Source: Rikenellaceae bacterium (GTDB taxonomy: Bacteria > Bacteroidota > Bacteroidia > Bacteroidales > Rikenellaceae). Taken from it: a DNA stretch of 64,000 nt. The stretch is from contig SUZC01000005.1 in the NCBI GenBank assembly GCA_015060165.1, forward strand, positions 103,887 to 167,886, written 5' to 3'. Below the pieces are notes generated by a model that was not told the DNA's origin, ran no database searches, and saw only the letters and a program-made list of their open reading frames with translations. A program made the position numbers and the translations under genes. The first letter of the stretch is position 1; each line of letters starts with the position of its first letter. This document shows positions 17,856-25,874 of the stretch, piece by piece.

Positions 17856-17978
17856 GAAAATCCTCTAAGCTGGCTCTTTTGGCGTCTGGCTTGTTTGCCA
17901 AATCCTCACATACGATGAGTATGCTGCGGTTTGTCAAACTTCGACCAGCCTCAAAATAGCTCACCTTATAGAATTTTC
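17856..17978. repeat. dispersed hairpin repeat, copy 2
   Basis: A 123-base imperfect inverted repeat begins 4 bases after the esterase stop. Its ends GAAAAT and ATTTTC pair, and the centre AAATCCTCACATACGATGAG matches the centre of the copy at 9915-10040. It is non-coding. Position right after an operon's last gene is typical of palindromic intergenic repeats. Confidence 0.75.
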
Positions 17979-18049
17979 AGGGTAGCCGAGAAATCATAAA
18001 ACCGTCGTAAGACGGCTCTTTTGGCATCTGCCTTGAGAGTATAGAAATT

Positions 18050-18077
18050 AAAGAGTGTCTTCGGGCACTCTTTTTTT
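18050..18077 (+). terminator. terminator of the galactoside operon
   Basis: AAAGAGTG and CACTCTTT pair around a TCTTCGGG-type loop (UUCG tetraloop), followed by a run of seven Ts. It lies about 200 bases after the last gene of the operon. Confidence 0.88.
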
Positions 18078-18151
18078 ATATTAAATCATTAAAACGTCAT
18101 ACCCCGGAGGTCTTTAGGCCGACGATGGGTATCTACCATTGGCTAAGTTTG

Positions 18152-18272
18152 TTATTATACCACTTTTTAGCAGTAAAAAGTGGAGCAAAAAGCTGCGCAT
18201 AGATAAATTTCGAGGCTTGGGCGGCTGTTTTTTCGCAATAACACCCTTTTTTAAGGGACTTTGGTATAATAA
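18152..18272. repeat. 121-base segment with 11-base terminal inverted repeats
   Basis: Perfect inverted repeats TTATTATACCA (18152-18162) and TGGTATAATAA (18262-18272) bound a segment that also holds an internal hairpin (CCACTTTTT/AAAAAGTGG at about 18160-18184). No flanking target duplication is obvious. It could be a miniature transposon remnant or part of the bamD upstream region. Confidence 0.4.
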
Positions 18273-18356
18273 TTCGGCATTTGATGTCGTTAAAACAAAA
18301 AATATGTGTAATTTTGCGTGATTATTACCCTGCATAGCAGAAGTGGAAAATTTATT

Positions 18357-19169
18357 ATGAAGAAAACATTGTTTTATATAGCCGGTACGCTTGTTTTGAT
18401 GATGTTGCACAGCGCTTGTTCGAATGTGCAGCGTATCCTGAATACGCGTGATACGGAGGTCATCTATGAGCAGGCTCTCAACTATTATGCTGCCGAGAAG
18501 TGGGCGAAGGCTTACGACTTGTTGGAGTTCTGCGAGCCCTATGTGCGAAACACCGAGCGTGAGGATACGGTATCGTTCTATATGGCACGATGCAGCTTTA
18601 TGTTACATCAGTATGGCCCAGCCGCAACTCAGTTCGACGATTTCCGCCACACCTACGGCCGTAGTGTCTTCATCGAGAATGCTGAGGCGTTGTATGCCAT
18701 AAGCCTCTACAATATGTGTCCGCCACCTGAGCGTGACCAGAGCCGCACAACGCAGGCTATTGTGGCAATCTCGGAGTTTATGGCGCACTATCCCGACAGC
18801 CCGCAGATGCCCGTTTTCCAGGATATGACCAAGGAGCTTACTTGGCGTTTGCACGAGAAGGCATTTATCAATGCTTATACCTATTATAAAATAGAGCGAT
18901 ACGACTCGGCTATCATCGCCTTTAGGAATGCCCTCAAAAAGTATCCCACTACACACAAGCGTGAGGAGTTGATGTATTACATCGTAATGTCGGGATATAA
19001 ATTTGCCGATAGCTCGGTTGAGGCGAAACGATATGAGCGCTATATGACGATGCTCGACTCTTATTATAGCTTTGTGATGGAGTACCCAGAGTCGAAGTAT
19101 AAGAAGGAGTTGGATGACGCAGCCGAGGTGGCCAAGCGTTACATCGAGAAGAACAAGAAGGAGGAGTAA
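18357..19169 (+). CDS. bamD: outer membrane assembly lipoprotein BamD
   Basis: Lipoprotein of the BAM machine that folds beta-barrel proteins into the outer membrane. It has 270 residues from the Met beginning MKKTLFYIAG. An earlier in-frame ATG at 18318 would put a non-signal stretch in front of the lipoprotein signal, so I do not use it. The lipobox is LMMLHSACS. TPR-like helical repeats follow, with YEQALNYYAAEKWAKAYDLL near residue 40 and later FRNALKKYPTTHKREE and YYSFVMEYPESKY, the usual BamD repeat pattern. It heads the conserved Bacteroidetes block bamD-rpoZ-coaBC-recN. A TAATTTTG -7 box at 18309-18316 lies upstream. Confidence 0.92.
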   Translation: MKKTLFYIAGTLVLMMLHSACSNVQRILNTRDTEVIYEQALNYYAAEKWAKAYDLLEFCEPYVRNTEREDTVSFYMARCSFMLHQYGPAATQFDDFRHTYGRSVFIENAEALYAISLYNMCPPPERDQSRTTQAIVAISEFMAHYPDSPQMPVFQDMTKELTWRLHEKAFINAYTYYKIERYDSAIIAFRNALKKYPTTHKREELMYYIVMSGYKFADSSVEAKRYERYMTMLDSYYSFVMEYPESKYKKELDDAAEVAKRYIEKNKKEE

Positions 19170-19217
19170 CCTCGCGAAAGAGAGATAAAGGAGTAACAAC
19201 GACAAAACAGATACACA

Positions 19218-19541
19218 ATGGAGATTAAGAAGAACATTCCCAACAACACAATTACCCGCAAGCTCGATGAGTTGGATTCGCAGACGGGTAACATCTACGA
19301 GAGCATCAACATCATTGCTCGTCGTGCCAATCAGATTTCAAGCGAGCTTAAGAGCGAGTTGAATCGTAAGTTGGCCGATTTCTCGTCACCTACCGACACT
19401 ATGGAGGAGACTTTCGAGAACCGTGAGCAGATCGAGATTTCTCGTTACTATGAGCGTCTGCCCAAACCGGTAATCATCGCTACCGAGGAGTTCCTCGATG
19501 ACGAGGTATATTATCGTCGCGGTGACTCGCAGAGCAAGTAG
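19218..19541 (+). CDS. rpoZ: RNA polymerase omega-like subunit (Bacteroidetes Rpb6 type)
   Basis: A 107-residue accessory subunit of RNA polymerase that helps assemble and stabilise beta-prime. The N-terminal helix block (ESINIIARRANQIS near residue 30) corresponds to the conserved MAR motif of omega/Rpb6. The C-terminal half is specific to Bacteroidetes and ends in a charged tail. It sits 48 bases after bamD and 73 bases before coaBC, the standard order in this phylum, which supports the call despite low overall similarity to proteobacterial omega. Confidence 0.85.
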   Translation: MEIKKNIPNNTITRKLDELDSQTGNIYESINIIARRANQISSELKSELNRKLADFSSPTDTMEETFENREQIEISRYYERLPKPVIIATEEFLDDEVYYRRGDSQSK

Positions 19542-19614
19542 TTTTTTTTATAGATGTGGTTTCGGCAGCCAACGTGTTGCCGAGTGACCGCATAGACATA
19601 TTTACGGAACGTTT

Positions 19615-20817
19615 ATGTTGAAGGGTAAACATATCATTCTAGGAATTACGGGTAGCATAGCCGCATATAAGTCGGCTGTGCTTTGCCGTTTATTAGTAAG
19701 TGCAGGTGCCGAGGTAAAAGTGGTAATGACCCCGCTTGCCAAGCAGTTCATCACGCCGCTTACAATGGCTACACTCTCGAAGAACCCCATCCTGGTGGAT
19801 TTCTTCAATCCCGAGAATGGCGAGTGGAATTCGCACGTCAGTCTGGGCGAGTGGGCCGACTGCTATCTGATAGCACCCGCTACGGCCAATACTATTGCCA
19901 AGATGGCATCGGGTGTGGCCGATAACCTGCTGCTTACAACCTACCTGTCGGCACGATGCAAGGTTGCAATCGCTCCGGCTATGGACCTCGATATGTATGC
20001 GCACGTGGCGACTCAGCGCAATTTGGCGCAGTTGAAAGCCGATGGAGTCTATGTGATAGAGCCAGGGGCAGGAGAGTTGGCAAGTGGTCTTGTGGGCAAG
20101 GGCCGTATGGCCGAGCCTCAGGATATAGTTAGCGAGGTGGAGGCTCTGTTTGACGAAAAAAAAAAGAGTCTTCAAGGTAAAAGCTTCTTAGTGACGGCAG
20201 GAGCTACCATCGAACCAATCGACCCCGTAAGATTCATCTCGAACCACTCGTCGGGTAAGATGGGATACGCGCTGGCTGAGTCTTTGGCAGCAAGAGGAGC
20301 TAAGGTGTGGCTTGTGAGTGGCCGCACGGCGCTCGATGTGCCTGCGGGTGTTGAGCGGGTTGACGTACTCTCAGCCGAGCAGATGTGTGAGGCTTGCTGT
20401 GAGTTGTGGCCCAAGTGCGATGGTGCAGTGATGTGTGCAGCTGTGGCTGATTACACTCCGGCTGTTGTGGCCGAGCAGAAGATAAAGAAGGGCGATGGCG
20501 ATATGTCGATTGCTCTGAAACGTACCCGCGATATTGCAGCTACGCTGGGCAAGGAGAAGGGTAGTCGTCTGCTTGTGGGTTTTGCTATGGAGACCGAGAA
20601 TGAGATGACCAATGCCGTCTCGAAGTTGCAGCGCAAGAATATGGACTTCATCGTGCTGAACTCTTTGCGTCAGGCCGGGGCAGGATTCCGTGGCGATACC
20701 AATGTAGTGTCGCTCATCGATGCCGAGTCGCGTGTGGATTTGCCGCTTATGAGCAAGCGCGAGGTGGCCGATAAGATAGTCGACAAGATGGAGTCGATTT
20801 TAGAAGAAAAGAATTAA
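19615..20817 (+). CDS. coaBC: bifunctional phosphopantothenoylcysteine decarboxylase / synthetase
   Basis: Carries out two coenzyme A steps: ligation of 4'-phosphopantothenate with cysteine (CoaB) and decarboxylation to 4'-phosphopantetheine (CoaC). It has 400 residues. The FMN-binding CoaC half comes first (about 1-185), with ITGSIAAYKSA, SHVSLGEWAD containing the catalytic His, the PATANTIAKMASG substrate clamp and APAMDLDMY. The CoaB half follows from about 188, with VTAGATIEPIDPVRFISNHSSGKMG and AAVADYTP. Cytoplasmic. It is preceded by a small hairpin in the 73-base gap after rpoZ and followed 15 bases later by recN. Confidence 0.96.
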   Translation: MLKGKHIILGITGSIAAYKSAVLCRLLVSAGAEVKVVMTPLAKQFITPLTMATLSKNPILVDFFNPENGEWNSHVSLGEWADCYLIAPATANTIAKMASGVADNLLLTTYLSARCKVAIAPAMDLDMYAHVATQRNLAQLKADGVYVIEPGAGELASGLVGKGRMAEPQDIVSEVEALFDEKKKSLQGKSFLVTAGATIEPIDPVRFISNHSSGKMGYALAESLAARGAKVWLVSGRTALDVPAGVERVDVLSAEQMCEACCELWPKCDGAVMCAAVADYTPAVVAEQKIKKGDGDMSIALKRTRDIAATLGKEKGSRLLVGFAMETENEMTNAVSKLQRKNMDFIVLNSLRQAGAGFRGDTNVVSLIDAESRVDLPLMSKREVADKIVDKMESILEEKN

Positions 20818-20832
20818 GAATCATTATATAAG

Positions 20833-22491
20833 ATGTTACGTCGTCTGACAGTTGAAAATTATGCTCTGATCGATAAACTCGACATCGAGCTCGATTCGCA
20901 CCTTAACATAATCACCGGCGAGACAGGTGCCGGTAAGTCAATATTGTTGGGGGCGTTGGGCCTGTTGTTGGGTAATAAGAGTGAGTCGGGCTCGCTGCGT
21001 GATGAGTCACGCAACTGCATTGTCGAAGGAGTTTTTACCCTCAAAGGATACTCTTTAGAGAGCTTTTTCGAGGAGTACGATCTCGATTACGAGGAGCAGA
21101 CTGTTGTTCGTCGTATGATCTCTCCTGCGGGCAAGAGTCGTGCATTTGTGAACGATATGCCAGTGCAGCTCTCGGTCTTGCGCGAGTTGGGGGCACGATT
21201 GATCGATATCCATTCGCAGCATCAGAATCTGGTGCTTGCCGATGAGTCGTTCCGACTTCGTGCGATTGACACCCTGGCAGGCTCTGCGGAGCAGGTTGCG
21301 CGATATGGAGCTACCTATTCGGAGTTGCGTAGTGCCCAGCGTGAGGCAGAGCGTATGCTTTCGGAGGCAGAGTCGCTACGTAAAGATGAGGAGTGGCTAC
21401 GCTATCAGGTCGAGGAGTTCGATGCCGCTGCATTGAAGCAGGGCGAGCTTGCTGAGTTGGAGCAGGAGTTGGCTGTATTGGAGAATGCTGAGCAGATTGG
21501 CGAGGCGTTGATTACGGTGAGGAACATCTTGGATGCCGAGCAGATTGGTGTGCTGGAGCAGTTGTCGGCTGCCCAGAGTGCAATCTCGCACATCAGCAAG
21601 AACTACCCGTCGGGTGAGCAGATCGCATCGCGACTCCATTCTGTGGTGCAGGAGTTGAAGGATTTGGGTGCTACGGTAGCCGATGATAGTGAGCGTATCG
21701 AGGCCGATCCTGAGCGTTTGCAACGCTTGACCGATAGGGTTAATATGATATACTCGATGTGCCAGAAACACCGGGTGTCGACCCTCGATGAGCTTATGGC
21801 TGTGGGCGAGAGGTTCCGTGAGCAGTTGAATGCTATTACCCATAGCGACGAGGCTATGGAGCGTCAGCGTGAGCTGATAAAGGAGTTGGAGGCGAAGGCC
21901 CGTAAGCAGGCTGCTGCAATCCACTCTTCGCGCGAGAAGGTTGCCCAGCAGAGCTCAAAGCGAGTTGCCAAGATGCTCTCTATGCTGGGTATGCCAGAAG
22001 CTGTCTTTGCCGTAGAGGTCAACCAGGTGGAGGAGCTGTTGCCTACCGGATGCGATAAGATTAAATTTATGTTCTCGGCCAATAAGAGTGTTGCACCCCA
22101 GCCCGTGGAGAAGATTGCATCGGGTGGTGAGGTGTCGCGTGTGATGTTGGCATTGAAGGCGATGCTTGCCGAGAAGGCAAAGCTGCCGACCATCATCTTC
22201 GATGAGATTGATACCGGTGTGTCGGGTCGTATTGCCGATGCTATGGGTGAGATAATTCGCTCACTGTCGGATAATATGCAGGTTGTGGCCATCACGCATT
22301 TGCCTCAGGTTGCATCGAAGGGTGAGTCGCATTTCGTTGTCTATAAGCAAAATAGCCGTACGAATATTGCTCGTTTGCAGGACGATGAACGAGTCGAAGA
22401 GATTGCAAAGATGCTGTCGGGTAGTGTGATAACCGAGGCGGCATTGTCGCAGGCAAAGCTGTTGTTGGGCAGGGGTGATAGCCTGTTTTAA
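20833..22491 (+). CDS. recN: DNA repair protein RecN
   Basis: SMC-like ATPase that acts early at DNA double-strand breaks. It has 552 residues. Walker A is GETGAGKS near residue 36 in the N-terminal globular part. A long charged coiled-coil region (about 150-350) is rich in Glu, Leu, Gln and Arg. The C-terminal part holds the ABC signature ASGGEVSRVMLAL near residue 430 and Walker B IIFDEIDTGVSG near residue 455. Complete and of normal length. It is the fourth gene of the block, 15 bases after coaBC. No LexA-type operator is visible, so it probably follows bamD expression. Confidence 0.96.
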   Translation: MLRRLTVENYALIDKLDIELDSHLNIITGETGAGKSILLGALGLLLGNKSESGSLRDESRNCIVEGVFTLKGYSLESFFEEYDLDYEEQTVVRRMISPAGKSRAFVNDMPVQLSVLRELGARLIDIHSQHQNLVLADESFRLRAIDTLAGSAEQVARYGATYSELRSAQREAERMLSEAESLRKDEEWLRYQVEEFDAAALKQGELAELEQELAVLENAEQIGEALITVRNILDAEQIGVLEQLSAAQSAISHISKNYPSGEQIASRLHSVVQELKDLGATVADDSERIEADPERLQRLTDRVNMIYSMCQKHRVSTLDELMAVGERFREQLNAITHSDEAMERQRELIKELEAKARKQAAAIHSSREKVAQQSSKRVAKMLSMLGMPEAVFAVEVNQVEELLPTGCDKIKFMFSANKSVAPQPVEKIASGGEVSRVMLALKAMLAEKAKLPTIIFDEIDTGVSGRIADAMGEIIRSLSDNMQVVAITHLPQVASKGESHFVVYKQNSRTNIARLQDDERVEEIAKMLSGSVITEAALSQAKLLLGRGDSLF

Positions 22492-22533
22492 CAGATATGC
22501 GGATGTGAAATAATAACCTTAAAACTTATTTAT

Positions 22534-23682
22534 ATGAAGAAACTTTTGCTTTCATTTTCATTGCTGGCGGTTGTGGCAATGGTGGGTTGCTCAGAGCAGG
22601 CAACTTTGAAGCGTGACCTTAAAGCCGCTCTGAAGGTGGCTGTTGAGCAGAATAAGCAGCAGGCTTTGCGTATAGACCCGTTGGAGGACAAGTTCCCTCG
22701 TACGTTCGAGAAGGGCGAGGTGAAGTTTACTGGTGTTAGAGGCTGGGTAAGCGGCTTTTTCCCCGCTTCGTTGTGGCTATTGTATGAGCATACGGGCGAT
22801 GAGGAGTTGAAGGCTTACGCCGAGAAGTTTACTCGCCGCCTAGAGTCGTTGAAAGACTATAAGGGTACGCACGATTTGGGATTTATGGTCTATTGCCCAT
22901 TTGGTAATGCATATCGTTTGACGGGAGATGAGTATTATAAGGATGTGATTAAGCAGGCTTCGGCGTCGCTTGTGTCGCGTTTCGACCCCGAGGTGGGTTG
23001 CATCCGTTCGTGGAATACGGGCCGTAAGGAGAATCCCGAATTGGACTTTATGGTTATCATCGACAATATGATGAACCTTGAGATGTTGGAGTGGTGCGGA
23101 GGTTATTCGGAGATTACTCGCAGCCACGCCGATAAGACCATCGAGAACCACTTCCGTGATGATTATAGTACATTCCACGTTGTGGCTTATAATGAGATTA
23201 CCGGTGAGGTCGTTGAGCGTCGCACAAAGCAGGGCGATGCCGATGATTCGGCTTGGGCTCGTGGTCAGTCGTGGGGTTTGTATGGCTATACGATGATGTA
23301 CCGTATGACAGGTGAGAAGCGTTATTTGGAGCAGGCCGTTAAGATTGCCGATTATTTGATTCCACGTCTTCCTGAGGATGCAATTCCTAATTGGGACTAC
23401 GATGCCGAGAAGCAGTTTAAGGATTCCTCGGCTGGTTCGATTATGGCATCGGCTCTGATAGAGCTTTATGGATTCACCAAGAATCAGGAGTATTTGACTG
23501 TTGCCGAGCGTCAGTTACGTTCACTCTCGTCGGAGGCATATTTCGCTAAGGTGGGCGAGAATGGTAACTTCCTATTGATGCACGGTGTGGGCCACCTGCC
23601 CGGAAACTCAGAGGTAGATGTGCCATTGTCGTATGGCGACTACTACTTCATCGAGGCAGCTATGCGCTATTTGGCACTTTAG
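22534..23682 (+). CDS. glycoside hydrolase family 88 (unsaturated glucuronyl hydrolase) lipoprotein
   Basis: Removes the 4,5-unsaturated uronic acid left at the non-reducing end when polysaccharide lyases cut glycosaminoglycans or similar chains. It has 382 residues, a lipoprotein signal (LLAVVAMVGCS) and an (alpha/alpha)6 barrel. The two acidic residues expected for the vinyl-ether hydration mechanism fit Asp114 in THDLGFM and Asp177 in VIIDNMMNLEM. Other family segments are RGWVSGFFPASL, DDSAWARGQSWG and DSSAGSIMAS. The lyase that would feed it could be the heparinase II/III-type protein at 56.7-58.6 kb, but the two genes are 33 kb apart. Confidence 0.9.
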   Translation: MKKLLLSFSLLAVVAMVGCSEQATLKRDLKAALKVAVEQNKQQALRIDPLEDKFPRTFEKGEVKFTGVRGWVSGFFPASLWLLYEHTGDEELKAYAEKFTRRLESLKDYKGTHDLGFMVYCPFGNAYRLTGDEYYKDVIKQASASLVSRFDPEVGCIRSWNTGRKENPELDFMVIIDNMMNLEMLEWCGGYSEITRSHADKTIENHFRDDYSTFHVVAYNEITGEVVERRTKQGDADDSAWARGQSWGLYGYTMMYRMTGEKRYLEQAVKIADYLIPRLPEDAIPNWDYDAEKQFKDSSAGSIMASALIELYGFTKNQEYLTVAERQLRSLSSEAYFAKVGENGNFLLMHGVGHLPGNSEVDVPLSYGDYYFIEAAMRYLAL

Positions 23683-23707
23683 TAGATAGCTTTTCGAGTG
23701 TTTTGAG

Positions 23708-24448
23708 GTGATGAGAAGTCTGCGGGTACTGATTTTTATCGTATTGTTGTCGATCACATCTTCGGCTGTTGCGCAGGAGCGTGTTACGGCATATTCGACA
23801 GTCGATATTACCAATCACTATTTGTGGCGTGGTCAGCGCTTGGCCGATGTGAGTATCCAGCCTGTTTTGGGTATCAAGTGGCGTGGTTTGAACTTCTTTG
23901 CGTGGGGAAACACGCAGGTGGCTCCTCCAGCCAATCAGGATCCGGTAAAGTTCGAGATAGATCTGTTCTTGAAGTATCAGCTTACTCCGCGTTTTAATGT
24001 GGCCTTGAAGGATGTCTATACCAATACGCGAGGCAACGGATTCTTTTCGTATGGTCGTATAGGCGAAGCATCGCATGGTGTGGAGTTGGTGCTCAATTAT
24101 GATTGGCGATATCTGATAACCGAGTGGACCACAACCATATTTGGTCACGATGGATTGAATAAAAAGGGAGAGCGTTCGTATAGTTCCTATTTGTTGACCA
24201 CTGTGCCGTTTCGCATAGGCAAGGTCAATTTTGGTGCTATGCTGGGTGTGGTACCATATTACACCTCCCGCTATGATGATAATTCGAGCGGATTTCACGT
24301 CAATATGGTCTCGTTGAAGGCAACCTACGATATCCCTATCTCGGAGCGTTCAGGCTATAAATTACCCGTATATTCGCAGTTTATGGTCAACCCAAGCAAT
24401 GAGCAGGCCTATTTGCAGGTGGGCTGTAAGGTGATACTTTTTGATTGA
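23708..24448 (+). CDS. putative outer-membrane beta-barrel (porin-like) protein
   Basis: Exported protein of 246 residues with signal peptide (VLIFIVLLSITSSAVAQ), then alternating hydrophobic and polar residues typical of an outer-membrane beta barrel: VTAYSTVDITNHYLWRG, FNVALKDVYTN, VELVLNYDWRYL. The last residue is not phenylalanine but the chain ends in a strand (VGCKVILFD). The N-terminal part (strand then NHYLWRGQ) resembles the TorF-like putative porins. It starts 25 bases after the GH88 gene, so the two are probably co-transcribed and it might bring in oligosaccharides; that is inference. A 31-base hairpin follows. Confidence 0.7.
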   Translation: MMRSLRVLIFIVLLSITSSAVAQERVTAYSTVDITNHYLWRGQRLADVSIQPVLGIKWRGLNFFAWGNTQVAPPANQDPVKFEIDLFLKYQLTPRFNVALKDVYTNTRGNGFFSYGRIGEASHGVELVLNYDWRYLITEWTTTIFGHDGLNKKGERSYSSYLLTTVPFRIGKVNFGAMLGVVPYYTSRYDDNSSGFHVNMVSLKATYDIPISERSGYKLPVYSQFMVNPSNEQAYLQVGCKVILFD

Positions 24449-24497
24449 AATAGTCGTTTGAGATATTTAATAAGATAGCTATCTCGGCATAAAGAAA

Positions 24498-24528
24498 CCC
24501 CAAAAGTTTTTTGTCTAAACTTTTGGGG
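24498..24528. terminator. hairpin after the porin-like gene
   Basis: CCCCAAAAGTTT and AAACTTTTGGGG pair closely around TTTGTCT, 50 bases after the stop codon. No T-run follows on the plus strand, so it may act mainly as an mRNA end stabiliser or a weak terminator. Confidence 0.5.
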
Positions 24529-24586
24529 TCACTTCACAGGAGGTGGCTATTTTTTTTGTTGCGAGGGGCGAAAATTGAGTGAAAAA

Positions 24587-24617
24587 TTTGTTTGTTTCGA
24601 TTTTTACACTACCTTTG
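24587..24617 (+). promoter_or_regulatory. promoter of tRNA-Val
   Basis: TTTG at 24587-24590, a 19-base spacer and TACCTTTG at 24610-24617, 16 bases before the mature tRNA: a near-perfect Bacteroidetes housekeeping promoter. Confidence 0.8.
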
Positions 24618-24633
24618 CACTCGCAAACTGAAA

Positions 24634-24708
24634 GGGAGTTTAGCTCAGCTGGTTCAGAGCATCTGCCTTACAAGCAGAGGGTCGGCGGTTCGAATCCGTC
24701 AACTCCCA
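24634..24708 (+). tRNA. tRNA-Val (TAC anticodon)
   Basis: Seventy-five bases folding as a cloverleaf: acceptor GGGAGTT/AACTCCC, D-stem GCTC/GAGC, anticodon stem TCTGC/GCAGA around CTTACAA, T-stem GGCGG/CCGTC around TTCGAAT, with discriminator A. CCA is not complete in the DNA (CAC follows). No repeat of its 3' end is seen nearby, unlike tRNA-Gly and tRNA-His. Confidence 0.97.
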
Positions 24709-24717
24709 CACAGAGAA

Positions 24718-24749
24718 GAGAGATTGGAAAGCCAATCTCTTTTTTTTTG
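24718..24749 (+). terminator. terminator of tRNA-Val
   Basis: AGAGATTGG and CCAATCTCT pair around AAAG, followed by about nine Ts, 10 bases after the tRNA. Confidence 0.92.
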
Positions 24750-24792
24750 TTTATTGCTTTACCGATATGCCATAAGAGTATGCGCAGATAAA

Positions 24793-24826
24793 ATAAAACC
24801 CCTGATAATAAGACTATTATCAGGGA
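24793..24826 (-). terminator. terminator of tRNA-Leu
   Basis: CCCTGATAAT and ATTATCAGGG pair around a short loop. On the minus strand it is followed by GTTTTATTTT, just after the tRNA-Leu gene. Confidence 0.85.
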
Positions 24827-24833
24827 TTCTTTG

Positions 24834-24919
24834 TACTCGAAGCCGGGATCGAACCGGCACGGCCATTACTGGCCACAGGATTTTAAGTCCGGCGTGTCTA
24901 CCTATTCCACCATTCGAGC
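24834..24919 (-). tRNA. tRNA-Leu (TAA anticodon)
   Basis: An 86-base class II tRNA with a long variable arm. Acceptor GCTCGAA pairs with TTCGAGT (first pair G-U), anticodon loop ACTTAAA, variable arm GTGGCCAGTAATGGCCGT-like, T-loop TTCGATC and discriminator A. CCA is not encoded. Confidence 0.96.
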
Positions 24920-24965
24920 AACCGCTTTCCTTTCGGTAAGACACGGCAAAAGTAGCAAAATTATT

Positions 24966-25874
24966 TCAATGTGCAAACCTTTGATTTATATATTCCGTAA
25001 TCTTTTCTATTTCCGAGGGGTTAAACCACTCAATTTCTTCGTCTCGCCTAAACCAAGTGAGTTGTCGTTTGGCATATCTGCGGGAGTTGCGCTTAATGAG
25101 TTCGATGGCCTCATCGTGCGAAATCTTGCCGTCGAAGTAGTCGAACATCTCGCGGTAGCCAACCGTTTGCAGCGAGTTCAGATGCCTTAGATGATTTACA
25201 TTTCGGGCCTCCTGCTCCAATCCCTGCTCAACCATTATATCAACTCGTCGGTCAATACGATCGTATAGTATATCGCGTGGCATATCAACTCCAATCTTTA
25301 TTATGTCGAAGTCTCGCTTTTGGCGCTTGCCTGTTCGCAGCTCCGAATATTTTTTGCCTGTCGATAGGCATACCTCCAAGGCTCTTAATACTCTTGCCGG
25401 GTTCTTCAAATCGACCTTTGCGTAGAAATCGGGGTCGAGCTGTCTGAGTTGCTCGCATAGGGGGGCGAGTCCCTCGTTTTGTAATCTTACGGCAAGTTGC
25501 TCTCGAAGTTCTGCGTCGGCTTCTGGCATATCGTCCATACCTTCGCATAGGGCTTTGACGTAGAGTCCTGAACCACCTACCGCCACAACGACATCGTGCG
25601 ATTGGAAAAGTTGTTCGAGGCGCTGCAGTGCTTCAGTCTCGTATGCGCCGCAATTGAAGTCCTGCGTGAGCTCGTGCGATGCGATGAAATGATGCTCAAC
25701 TCTTTGCAACTGCTCGGCGTCGGGCTGTGCTGTGCCGATTGGTATGCCGCGATAGAATTGGCGCGAGTCGGTTGAAATTATGGGTGCAGAGTAGTGCTCG
25801 GCAATTGATATGCTGAGGTCGGTCTTTCCTGAGCCTGTGGGGCCAACTATGACTATGAGCCGTTTAGTACTCAT
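24966..25874 (-). CDS. miaA: tRNA dimethylallyltransferase
   Basis: Adds the dimethylallyl group to A37 of tRNAs that read UNN codons, the first step toward ms2i6A. It has 302 residues from MSTKRLIVIVG; an ATG one codon earlier (25877) is equally possible. The P-loop is GPTGSGKTDL, followed by STDSRQFYRGIPIGTAQP, HHFIASHELTQDFNCGAY and VGGSGLYVKAL, all standard MiaA blocks. The C-terminal part has RRYAKRQLTWFRR. Its start overlaps the end of the upstream pRiA4b-ORF3-like gene by 11 bases, so the two are translationally linked. Substrate tRNA-Leu(UAA) is encoded immediately beyond its stop codon. Confidence 0.95.
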   Translation of the reverse strand: MSTKRLIVIVGPTGSGKTDLSISIAEHYSAPIISTDSRQFYRGIPIGTAQPDAEQLQRVEHHFIASHELTQDFNCGAYETEALQRLEQLFQSHDVVVAVGGSGLYVKALCEGMDDMPEADAELREQLAVRLQNEGLAPLCEQLRQLDPDFYAKVDLKNPARVLRALEVCLSTGKKYSELRTGKRQKRDFDIIKIGVDMPRDILYDRIDRRVDIMVEQGLEQEARNVNHLRHLNSLQTVGYREMFDYFDGKISHDEAIELIKRNSRRYAKRQLTWFRRDEEIEWFNPSEIEKITEYINQRFAH

